This document shows, piece by piece, positions 1-7,200 of a stretch of 10,485 bases of DNA (positions are counted from its first letter, which is position 1; every line of letters starts with the position of its first letter). The stretch comes from Acidobacteriaceae bacterium (lineage in GTDB: Bacteria; Acidobacteriota; Terriglobia; Terriglobales; Acidobacteriaceae), in the NCBI GenBank assembly GCA_003162255.1, contig PMMJ01000325.1:1197-11681 (forward strand), given 5' to 3'. The notes below the pieces were generated by a model. The model was given only the letters and a program-made list of their open reading frames with translations. It searched no databases and was not told the DNA's origin. The position numbers and the translations under genes are program-made.

Positions 1-241
1 CAGGTCGAATCTTGCTCTGCTTGGCACCGCGTTTTGTGCCGCCGATTACATTGGCGGCTACGATGCTGATCGTGTCGGCCACCGCCAGCAGGAAGATAGC
101 AACAATGAGAACAAATATAGCCAGAAGCCACGCATCCATGCTGTCGGCCCGATGCACAAGGACCATTGGATATGCCATCGCCAGAACGTTGCACGTACCG
201 AGGACCCACCAAAACCGGTTTGTGTGTTCCTTCCTTGCCAT
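1..241 (-). CDS. small two-helix membrane protein, 5' part only (unrecognised)
   Basis: The start codon is at 241-239 on the minus strand, and the frame stays open for 80 codons to the left edge, so the stop lies outside the window. A GAGG ribosome binding site sits about 9 bases upstream of the ATG. The protein starts with a short charged N-terminus (MARKEHTNR), then a hydrophobic stretch at about residues 10-29 and a second, very hydrophobic one at about 37-66 (LLAIFVLIVAIFLLAVA). A basic tail follows (K70, R71, K74, K77, R79). This reads as a two-helix inner-membrane protein with positive residues on the cytoplasmic side. I do not recognise the family. It is transcribed away from everything else in the window. 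Another minus-strand frame over the same bases (58-309) lacks a good start and is a shadow. Confidence 0.72.
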   Translation of the reverse strand, partial: MARKEHTNRFWWVLGTCNVLAMAYPMVLVHRADSMDAWLLAIFVLIVAIFLLAVADTISIVAANVIGGTKRGAKQSKIRP

Positions 242-980
242 TTCACACCTCGAACGCTACACAGTTCACTAGTACACCAGCCCGCCTGATCAACTAGCGG
301 TTCTTTCATAGGTCAGTCGACGCGCGCTCGTCGTTAGCATCAGAGCCGATAGCGTCGATCCACGGCCATGTTCGTCAGTGAATATCTAAACTTCGCTTCA
401 CACTCAGAGCAGACGCGGTAAGTTCGACTGTCAATCGTGAAAATGCGGCTCCGGTGGCTGCGGTGACAGCCAAATATGAAATCAAGGGCGGCTATCAAGT
501 TCTGCATAGGCGCTCCGTTATGTGGCTCCTCCGGGTTAATGAATCTCTCCCCGTGCGGTCCTCAGCTCTTCGCAAAATGAGCACACATAAAACAGTGCAG
601 ATCACCTGCCAATCGAGATCTGCTCCTAAGTTAGTTGCTCCACTGCGATTCCCAACACGTTTCCCGTGGCCGACGTGCCCTTTCGCGGGCACTGCCTCAA
701 TGTGGGCACGGACAATCCTGACCTCACCAAGATCCAAGTTTCTGCCGCGCAGCGAGTTGCTGCTCTTTGGCGACCTAAATGCGCTGAGAAAAGCGCGGAA
801 ATGCGCATGGGTAACGGAAAGGAAGCACGGAGCCCACTGGAAAATGCATGTCACTACTTAACCTAAAGGGTTTTGAGCGCCATCTGGTTTCGCCAATCAT
901 CAAAGCTTTGGCATTAACAAGTCACGTGCATTCGCGGCAACTACGGATGCCGTTCGTCGCGATCATGCCGCCGCAACACG
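242..980. other. gene-poor stretch, no recognisable gene
   Basis: Several open frames exist here (for example 454-861 plus and 495-854 minus). None has a good ribosome binding site, a recognisable motif or protein-like composition, and they overlap on opposite strands. A 6-bp hairpin (GTGCCC/GGGCAC, 676-693) is the only local structure noticed. The first part should hold the promoter and leader of the minus-strand membrane gene, but I see no convincing -35/-10 pair. Because the right end borders a decayed receptor gene, part of this stretch may be older, unrecognisable debris of the same gene. That is inference. Confidence 0.5.
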
Positions 981-984
981 GAGC

Positions 985-1309
985 CTGCCATGGAAGTTTG
1001 AATTTTGGCCCGTCTTGGATGTGCACACGGGGTTTCCTTACTCTCGCGTGGATAACGATCTTGATTCTGTGGCGTCGCGACAGCGAACGTTTCCCAACAT
1101 TCGCTTCGTTTGATTTTCAGGTAGTCCGATCGCTCCAGATCTCCGTGTTTGGACGGAAGCACAGCGCACGCCTGGGTCTCAAAGTATTCAACGTCACCGG
1201 CCACTTCAACCCAAGAGACGTGCAGAACAATGTCTCCTCACCGAACTTTGGCCAGTTTTATAACGGTGTAGGAACACAGTTTCGTGGCAAGTTCGAATTC
1301 GATTGTTGA
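985..1309 (+). pseudogene. TonB-dependent receptor, C-terminal remnant with frameshift
   Basis: Two neighbouring frames together spell the last part of an acidobacterial carboxypeptidase-regulatory-like (Oar-type) TonB-dependent receptor, an outer-membrane barrel that takes up large substrates. The frame starting at TGG 991 reads WKFEFWPVLDVHTGFPYSRV, a typical late-barrel segment. The match continues in the +1 frame from about base 1085, with FPTFASFDFQV, then GLKVFNVTGHFNPRDVQNN, then FYNGVGTQFRGKFEFD, and stops at 1307-1309. The ending with alternating hydrophobic residues and a terminal aromatic region (here FEFDC) is what a last beta-strand looks like. The normal protein is about 1000 residues or more, and neither an upstream barrel nor a plug domain is visible. 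It is therefore a truncated, frameshifted relic. The family call rests on remembered family motifs, not on a search. Confidence 0.75.
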
Positions 1310-1480
1310 AGATCCTCGATCGCTGTGGCGTTGGACGATTCGCCTCCAACGAAGACCTGCCCACATTCGGTCGGTTGTCCGCATACGGGCATCCATGGCT
1401 CGGGCGTCCTTGCAGGCGCTGGCTAAGTGATTGGTGACTATGGAATTGAGCGTACTTAATCTGGCCATACATTTGCGGTT
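1310..1480. other. intergenic stretch between receptor relic and STAS gene
   Basis: No coding signal is seen here on either strand. The minus-strand frames crossing it (1206-1472 and 1238-1513) have no usable start context and overlap the receptor relic. Its right end contains the possible promoter listed separately. Confidence 0.4.
1446..1473 (+). promoter_or_regulatory. possible sigma-70-type promoter for the STAS gene
   Basis: TTGAGC (1446-1451) and TACATT (1468-1473) are separated by 16 bases and each match four of six consensus positions. They lie 22 bases upstream of the ATG at 1496. The position is sensible, but the match is weak and may be chance. Confidence 0.27.
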
Positions 1481-1495
1481 AGGAGTCATGTGTTG

Positions 1496-1753
1496 ATGCT
1501 CACAATAATTCATCAGAACGAGCGGATTACCGTCAGCTTGACTGGTCGACTAGTGGGTTCGTGTGCAGAGGACTTGAGATTTGCAACATACCAGGCGACT
1601 GCTCTGGACATCGATCTCAGCGGCCTAACCTTCGTCGATCGCGAAGGGGATCGGTCGCTCGTTTGGCTGCGAAATATGGGCGCGACGTTTCACGGCGACG
1701 GTCTGTTCGCGGGGGCGTTGTGCAGGAGGGTACGTATCCCGCTGCCGCGGTGA
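1496..1753 (+). CDS. small STAS-domain protein (anti-sigma-factor-antagonist-like)
   Basis: This encodes 85 residues, about the size of a single STAS domain. The order fits the fold: a first strand (MLTIIHQNERITVSLTGRL, residues 1-19), a helix with the AEDL segment, then the central strand and loop DIDLSGLTFVDREG (38-50), and a helix ending near GATF. STAS proteins such as SpoIIAA bind anti-sigma factors and are switched by phosphorylation of a serine in the FxDSSG loop. Here that loop reads FVDREG, with no serine or threonine, so classical phospho-switching is unlikely. GTG at 1490 and TTG at 1493 are in-frame alternatives, but TAGGAG (1480-1485) is spaced 10 bases from the ATG at 1496, which I prefer. 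No anti-sigma kinase or sigma factor is next to it, so its partner is unknown. The STAS assignment is by pattern and fairly confident; the role is not. Confidence 0.68.
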   Translation: MLTIIHQNERITVSLTGRLVGSCAEDLRFATYQATALDIDLSGLTFVDREGDRSLVWLRNMGATFHGDGLFAGALCRRVRIPLPR

Positions 1754-1775
1754 GCCAATTTGAGATGCAGCGAAT

Positions 1776-1849
1776 GTGGGGCGGAGCGATGCGTTTGGGT
1801 CCCGTTCACCCGTAATCCACGACGACGCCGAGTGCATCGCACGCCCCGC
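1776..1849. repeat. structured hairpin repeat, copy 1
   Basis: This is an imperfect inverted repeat. GTGGGGCG (1776-1783) pairs with 1842-1849, with one G·T pair. After a small internal loop (GA opposite A), 13 bases starting GCGATGC (1786-1798) pair with 1828-1840, including three G·T pairs. The right arm and its flank (1827-1853) match the second copy at 25 of 27 bases, while the left arms differ more. It lies between the STAS gene and the DUF2934 gene and is not attached to a T run, so it is not an ordinary terminator. Confidence 0.7.
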
Positions 1850-1895
1850 CAGAATCATAGAAAGCGAATGTAAGAACGCGGCGAAACAATGCGAG

Positions 1896-1902
1896 AAGGA
1901 GG
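1896..1902 (+). promoter_or_regulatory. strong ribosome binding site
   Basis: AAGGAGG ends 9 bases before the ATG at 1912. This near-perfect Shine-Dalgarno sequence fixes the start of the DUF2934 gene and supports it being real despite its small size. Confidence 0.75.
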
Positions 1903-1911
1903 AACACCAGA

Positions 1912-2097
1912 ATGAAAAAACAGCACGCCACTCCTCTTAGGAACAGGGATTCGGCCCAGTCTCCGGAGCAAGTTCAGGACAAGATTCGCCAACGAGCATA
2001 CGAACTTTACGAACTCCGCGGAAGAGAGGACGGGCGCGATTTCGACGATTGGCTCAAGGCTGAATCGGAGGTGACCGGAAATGCCGTTCAGCAATGA
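1912..2097 (+). CDS. DUF2934 family protein
   Basis: This encodes 61 residues. Residues 24-51 carry the DUF2934 signature: an IRQRAYELYELRG helix, an acidic turn (REDGRD), and FDDWLKAE, which ends in the conserved W-L-x-A-E. The first 20 residues are polar, basic and probably disordered, so this is a short, soluble, helical protein. DUF2934 proteins are small, frequent in Acidobacteria and soil Proteobacteria, and of unknown function. The gene has an excellent ribosome binding site and sits between two copies of a hairpin repeat. A further hairpin begins four bases after its stop codon. The family call is confident; no function can be given. Confidence 0.85.
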   Translation: MKKQHATPLRNRDSAQSPEQVQDKIRQRAYELYELRGREDGRDFDDWLKAESEVTGNAVQQ

Positions 2098-2100
2098 TTT

Positions 2101-2133
2101 GTCGGCGGCGCCTGTGCATGTGCGCACGCCGAC
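2101..2133 (+). terminator. GC-rich hairpin just after the DUF2934 stop
   Basis: GTCGGCG (2101-2107) pairs with CGCCGAC (2127-2133). The stem is extended by GCG/CGC across a one-base bulge (A2126), closing a 12-base loop. It starts four bases after the stop codon. No T run follows, so it is either a weak or unusual terminator or an mRNA 3'-end stabiliser. Confidence 0.4.
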
Positions 2134-2149
2134 CCGTCGGAGGGGGTGA

Positions 2150-2226
2150 GTGGGGCGAATTGCGATGTGCTTCGGCTGTGACTCTCCCCCATCGCGCTAC
2201 ACGGCCAAGTGCATCGCACGCCCCAC
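2150..2226. repeat. structured hairpin repeat, copy 2
   Basis: GTGGGGCG (2150-2157) pairs perfectly with CGCCCCAC (2219-2226). After an AATT/A internal loop, 11 bases (2162-2172, starting GCGATG) pair with 2207-2217, including two G·T pairs. After one bulged C, GGCTGTG (2174-2180) pairs with CACGGCC (2200-2206). The loop is 19 bases (2181-2199). This gives 26 pairs in a 77-base element. It shares both stem segments and the asymmetric internal loop with copy 1, and lies upstream of the broken coiled-coil gene. Confidence 0.74.
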
Positions 2227-2282
2227 CAGACGGACGCTGCAATCAGGAAATGATGTTTTGAACGATGGGAGCAGCAGATGCT

Positions 2283-2557
2283 ATGGATCAAGGACGTCCC
2301 GTGGATATCCACAAAGAGTTAATCGAACTTCAAAGGCAGGAGAGGAACCTAGAGAGTTGCTGTCCGTTCCGAGAGCGAGGTTGGACAAAGAGGAGTTGGT
2401 CGTAAGGCTCCGGGAAGTGCGCGGGGAGATCGCCCGCGTCGAGTCTCAGTTGCACTTGCGATCTGCACTTGAGGGTGTAAGCAATGAACCGCGAAACAAC
2501 GGTTGGTGCGGAGGAAGAGGGTCCCGAGGCGGATGTCGTGCCGCACTTGTCAACTGA
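2283..2557 (+). pseudogene. small coiled-coil protein, frame-broken
   Basis: From ATG 2283 (GGGAG at 2267-2271 as ribosome binding site) the frame reads MDQGRPVDIHKELIELQRQE and looks like a genuine polar helix. It then falls into non-protein-like sequence and stops at 2403-2405. From about 2350 the -1 frame continues convincingly as a heptad-rich helix, with LDKEELVVRLREVRGEIARV and then ESQLHLRSALEGV, and stays open to 2557. Joining the two gives a short, highly charged coiled coil of about 70-90 residues, broken by a one-base loss near 2350. The last part overlaps the next gene in another frame, so the true C-terminus is unclear. The family is not recognised. A genuine frameshift mutation and a sequencing error are both possible. 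Confidence 0.45.
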
Positions 2558-4247
2558 AGACGTTAGTAGGCGCTCATGGATCCGCCATTTTCGCCGACCA
2601 ACTGAGCGGCCCTTTACTGCCCAGGAACGCGATCACGTGACCATTCTTTTTGGTGGGCTGACGTGGAAACACGAAAAGCTCATCCAAGCTGCCTTTCAAG
2701 GCTGCGGCTATCGTTTCCAGCCTCTTGCCAATCCCACGCTCTCGAGCTACCACCTAGGAAGACGTTTCGGGAACCCGGGGCAGTGCAATCCAACTTATTT
2801 CACTGTCGGGAATCTGATTCAGTATTTGCGCGAGTTGGAATCGCAGGGCCTCTCCAAACAAGAGATTTTGGATCGCTACGTCTTCTTCACCGCCGGCTCA
2901 TGCGGACCTTGCCGGTTCGGGATGTACGAATCGGAATATCGCATGGCACTGGAAAGCGCCGGCTTTGGCGGTTTCCGCGTCCTGTTGTTTTCGCAGAACG
3001 ATGGAATCAAGGCGCAATCGGGTGAACCGGGGCTGAAGTTCAGCGTGGATTTGGGCATGGGCACCATGAATGCCCTCAACCTCGGCGATGTCACGAACGA
3101 AATTGCCTATCAACTCAGGCCATACGAGATGGTTTCCGGAAGCACCGACCGCGCACTGGATCGGATTGTAGAAAAGCTTTCTGAGTTTCTGCGAACCCGG
3201 CCCGTGTTTGAAATTCTCGAGCGGTCACCGCGTTGGTTGGCTTCGCGCCTGGCCCAGAACAAGAAACTCAAGGACGTTCTGAACACATTGGGGAAAGTCC
3301 GCGAACATTTGTACGGCAAGCCATATTCAGAAGCGCTGCGATTCTGCCGAGAGATTTTGGGTGCCGTTGAAGTCGACCGCTTACGAGTGAAGCCTACCGT
3401 CAAAGTCATTGGCGAGTTTTGGGCGCAATTAACCGAAGGCGACGGCAATTTCAACATGTTCTCGTTTCTGGAAAGCGAGGGCGCACATGTCGTCGTGGAT
3501 TCCATCGGCAATTGGGTCATGTACCTGATGCACCAGGCAAAAGCCAACGCCAGGGAAAAAAGAAGCCTGGATGCACCGCACTCTCACACCGTGTGGTGGG
3601 AGATCCAGAAGCATCTGTTGAACGAATTGAGCTTCCAGAAAAAGTGGACGCCACTCACACTCGGTGAACGCATCTGGGCGCGGCAGTACCGCCGTGTGGT
3701 TGAGTCTCTGGGGAATGTAGCCTGGCTACTTCCATCGCAGTCCGAACTGGCGCGCCTGGCCCATCCCTTTTACCACACGCTGGCGCGAGGCGGAGAAGGA
3801 CACCTCGAGGTCGGCAAGAACGTCTACTACACTCTGCACCATCTCTGCCACATGGTGCTCGCGCTGAAACCGTTCGGATGCATGCCTTCCTCGCAATCTG
3901 ACGGCGTCCAATCCGCTGTCGTCAACCGTTTTCCGGAAATGATTTTCCTGCCGATTGAGACTGCGGGGGAAGGAGAGATCAACGCTTACAGCCGGGTGCA
4001 GATGGCCCTGACCGAGGCCAAAATCAAGGCGCGCACTGAATTCGAACAGTGCTTGCTAAAAGGTGGAGAGCATCTGGAAGACATTCGGGCGTATGTCGCG
4101 GATCACCCAGAGTTACGCAATCCCCTCTACCATGTGCCGCGGCAACCCGACGTCGCCGGCGTGGCAGCCAACTTTGTTTTGCATGTCGCTCAGCGCATGC
4201 AGCGCCGAGCAAGGCCGTTTGCCTTTGCGAGGTCAGGAAAGCGATGA
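2484..4247 (+). CDS. acyl-CoA dehydratase activase-related protein (COG3581-like)
   Basis: This encodes 587 residues and appears intact, starting at ATG 2484 behind GAGGG (2471-2475, 8-base spacing). It resembles the proteins that accompany or are fused to BadF/HgdC-type activases (COG3581). Visible motifs are ILFGGLTWKHEKLIQAAFQG (residues 54-73) followed by C74, the GQCNPTYFTVGNLIQYL segment with C101, and FTAGSCGPCRFGMYESEY with C140 and C143. Near the end are C455, KPFGCMPSS with C466, DGVQSAVV, and FLPIETAGEGEINAYSRVQM. The recurring cysteines suggest iron-sulfur ligation in a soluble cytoplasmic redox component, related in fold to 2-hydroxyacyl-CoA dehydratase subunits. It overlaps the activase gene by four bases (ATGA, 4244-4247), so the two are translationally coupled and probably form one complex. 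The family is fairly certain. The exact reaction is unknown, and no catalytic substrate subunit is recognisable nearby. Confidence 0.85.
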   Translation: MNRETTVGAEEEGPEADVVPHLSTEDVSRRSWIRHFRRPTERPFTAQERDHVTILFGGLTWKHEKLIQAAFQGCGYRFQPLANPTLSSYHLGRRFGNPGQCNPTYFTVGNLIQYLRELESQGLSKQEILDRYVFFTAGSCGPCRFGMYESEYRMALESAGFGGFRVLLFSQNDGIKAQSGEPGLKFSVDLGMGTMNALNLGDVTNEIAYQLRPYEMVSGSTDRALDRIVEKLSEFLRTRPVFEILERSPRWLASRLAQNKKLKDVLNTLGKVREHLYGKPYSEALRFCREILGAVEVDRLRVKPTVKVIGEFWAQLTEGDGNFNMFSFLESEGAHVVVDSIGNWVMYLMHQAKANAREKRSLDAPHSHTVWWEIQKHLLNELSFQKKWTPLTLGERIWARQYRRVVESLGNVAWLLPSQSELARLAHPFYHTLARGGEGHLEVGKNVYYTLHHLCHMVLALKPFGCMPSSQSDGVQSAVVNRFPEMIFLPIETAGEGEINAYSRVQMALTEAKIKARTEFEQCLLKGGEHLEDIRAYVADHPELRNPLYHVPRQPDVAGVAANFVLHVAQRMQRRARPFAFARSGKR

Positions 4248-7200
4248 AAACGGGCTTCATGGTGGGAGTCGACGTTGGCTCTACGACGGCGAAGGTCGTC
4301 CTGCTGGAAAGCAAAACCGGGCACATCGTTTGGCGCGACTATCAGCGGCACGATACCCGCCAGCCGGAAGTGCTCCTCGATTTCCTTTACCGGATGGAGA
4401 AGGAAGCCGATATCCGTGGGGGAAACGCGCGGGTCTTCATCACAGGTTCGGGTGGCAACTCACTCGCCAGCCTGGTCGGTGCCAAGTTCGTGCAAGAAGT
4501 AAATGCCGTTTCTCTCGCCGTTGAGAAGTTACATCCGGAAGTGAATTCTGTCGTGGAACTTGGCGGCCAGGATGCCAAGATCATCATCTTCAAAGATGAA
4601 ACCAACGGCGGCGTCAAAAGAAAAGTCCCCACGATGAACGATAAATGTGCGGGAGGCACGGGAGCGGTGATCGACAAGATCGTCAGCAAGCTGAACATCT
4701 CTCCCGCCCAACTCAAGGATCAGCCCTATACCGGAATTCGATTACATCAAGTGGCTGGCAAGTGCGGGGTGTTCGCGGAAACCGACATCAACAGCTTGCA
4801 GAAACAGGGTGTCCCACCGGAGGTACTGATGGCGTCACTGTTCGACGCCATCGTGCTGCAGAACCTCACGGTATTGACCCGGGGCAATACGCTTCTCCCG
4901 CAGGTTCTGTTGCTGGGCGGCCCAAATGTTCTTATACGTGGAATGCGCCAGGCCTGGCTGCACAACATCGCGCTGCTCTGGAAGGAACGGCAAGTCGAGT
5001 TGGCTCCTGGAACAAGCGCAGAAGATCTGATCAAAGTTCCCGAGAACGCGCTCTATTACGCGGCATTGGGCGCGGTGGAATTCGGAAAAATGGAGGACGA
5101 AGGAAGCGGCCGCTATCTGGGAACCGACTGCCTTGACCATTATGTGCGGGAACGGAGGCAAGGGCCTAAGAGCCGGCAAGGCCAACCGGGCTTGATTTCT
5201 TCGCAGTTTGAACTCGAAGAATTCAGGAACAGATATTCCAGGAAGCCATTTGTGGCTGCCGGCTTTTCGCCCGGTTCAACGGTTCGCGGGTTTGTGGGCC
5301 TGGACGCCGGTTCCACATCGACAAAGGCTGTCCTGCTTTCGGAAAGGTCCGAAGTGTTGTGCAAGGCGTATCAGTTGTCGCACGGAGACCCGATCCAGGA
5401 TACGAAGGAGTTGTTCGAATCGCTGCGCCGCCAGGTTGAATCCCAGGAGGCGCGGTTAGAAGTCCTGGGCGTGGGCACAACCGGCTATGCCAAGGATGTT
5501 CTGCATGATGTGCTAGGCGCCGATGTCGCGCTGGTGGAAACGGTGGCGCACACCCAATCCGCACTTCACTATTACAAGGATCCGCACTGCATCGTCGATG
5601 TGGGTGGGCAAGATATCAAGATCATTGTCCTTCGCAACCGCCGTATCAAGGACTTTCGGCTGAATACACAGTGCTCGGCGGGCAATGGATATTTTCTGCA
5701 GTCGACCGCGCAGGCTTTCGGCGTGCCGATCGAAAAGTTTGCCGATGCGGCGCTCTCTGCTCGGGCCATGCCGACATTCGGTTATGGATGTGCGGTATTC
5801 CTGCAATCAGACATTGTTAATTTCCAGCGGAGTGGCTGGCGGCCGGAGGAAATTCTCGCGGGCCTGGCCGCCGTCCTTCCGAAAAATGTCTTCTTATATG
5901 TGGCGAACGTGCCCAACGTCGCCAGCCTCGGCACTCGCTTCGTCTTGCAGGGCGGAACCCAGAACAACCTCGCAGTGGTGAAAGCCGAGGTGGACTTCAT
6001 TCGCAGCAGTTATGGAAGCGGCGATCTTCAGCCAAAAATCGCGGTGCACCAACATTGCGGAGAAGCCGGCGCCATCGGCGCGGCGATGGAGGCCAAGCAA
6101 CTGTATGACAAGGGCCATTGCACCACGTTCATTGGTCTCGAAGCTGTGCGCAACATCCGTTACCGGACGACTCGAAGCGAAGAAACGCGCTGCCGGTTTT
6201 GCAAGAACCACTGCCTGCGAACATTCCTCGATATCCAGACTGGCTGTCGCGAGAGCCCAACCTCACCGCCAGAGCAACACAAACTGCCACTCGCCCCAGG
6301 CGAGCGGCGCGTGATTATCGCCGGCTGCGAAAAGGGCGCGGTCGAGAACCTGGACCGGATGCGCGAGATCAAGGCTGGTCTGGACTCCATACGGGCAGCC
6401 AATCCGAACTTGGTGGACCTTGCGTCCCGCGAGGTCTGGAACTCGCGCCGCCCGGCCCTGGTGTGCGATCCCATCCCAGCGCCCAGCTGGAGGACAGCCG
6501 TAAAAAGTCGCATCGCACTCATGAGAGCCCGCTCGAAGGCGCGCGTTGGTATTCCCCGAGTGCTCAACATGTATGTCTATGCTCCTCTATTCACTGCTTA
6601 CCTGGAGAGCCTTGGAGTGCTGTCCGAAAATATCGTCTTCTCAGACTACACGACCAATGAAATGTATCGCGCTGGCTCCAGTCGTGGCTCGATTGATCCC
6701 TGTTTTCCTTCGAAGATCGCGATTGCGCATTTTCACAACCTCATCTTCAGCAACCACAAGCGCCGGGCGCTCGATTGCATCTTTCTCCCCATGTTCGACG
6801 TGCTGTGCTCGCCCTTGGTGCGCACGCGGGCCTGCAATGCATGTCCGACCGTTGCAGTCACCCCGGAAACCGTGGAAGCAGCCTACACCAAAGAGATCAA
6901 TGTCTTCGCCGAGAACCACATTCACTATCTGCATCCCATCGTCAATCTCGCCGAGAGAAAACTCTTCGAACAACAGATGTTCGAATGCTGGAGCCCCCTT
7001 CTTGGCCTTTCCGAAGACGAGAACCATCGCGCCGTCCAGTCCGCCTACGAAGCCCTGGCGGTTTACGAGCACGACATCCGTCGCCAGGCGCGAGCCACGC
7101 TCAATATGCTGGAACGCGAGCACCGTTTGGGAATAGTGATGCTGGGCCGCCCCTACCATCACGATCCAGGACTCAACCACGGCATCCTCGATGAATTCCA

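Noticed and set aside
676..693. Hairpin GTGCCC/GGGCAC
   Set aside because: Six pairs with no T run and no adjacent gene end. Expected by chance in DNA of this composition.
454..861. Plus-strand open frame of 135 codons, and a minus-strand frame over the same bases (495-854)
   Set aside because: No ribosome binding site, no motif, arginine/serine-rich accidental composition, and mutual overlap on opposite strands.
1776..2230. Integron cassette with attC sites (hairpin, small gene, hairpin)
   Set aside because: The spacing resembles a cassette array, but the core GTTRRRY and its complement are missing from both hairpins, and no integrase gene is in view.
4049..4243. 65-residue N-terminal extension of the activase
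   Set aside because: It lies inside the preceding gene in another frame, has low-complexity arginine-rich composition, and ATG 4244 has a ribosome binding site and starts right at the ATPase motif.
6641..7180. Long minus-strand open frame (179 codons)
   Set aside because: It lies wholly opposite the intact activase gene, with codon-mirror composition and no start signal, so it is a shadow.
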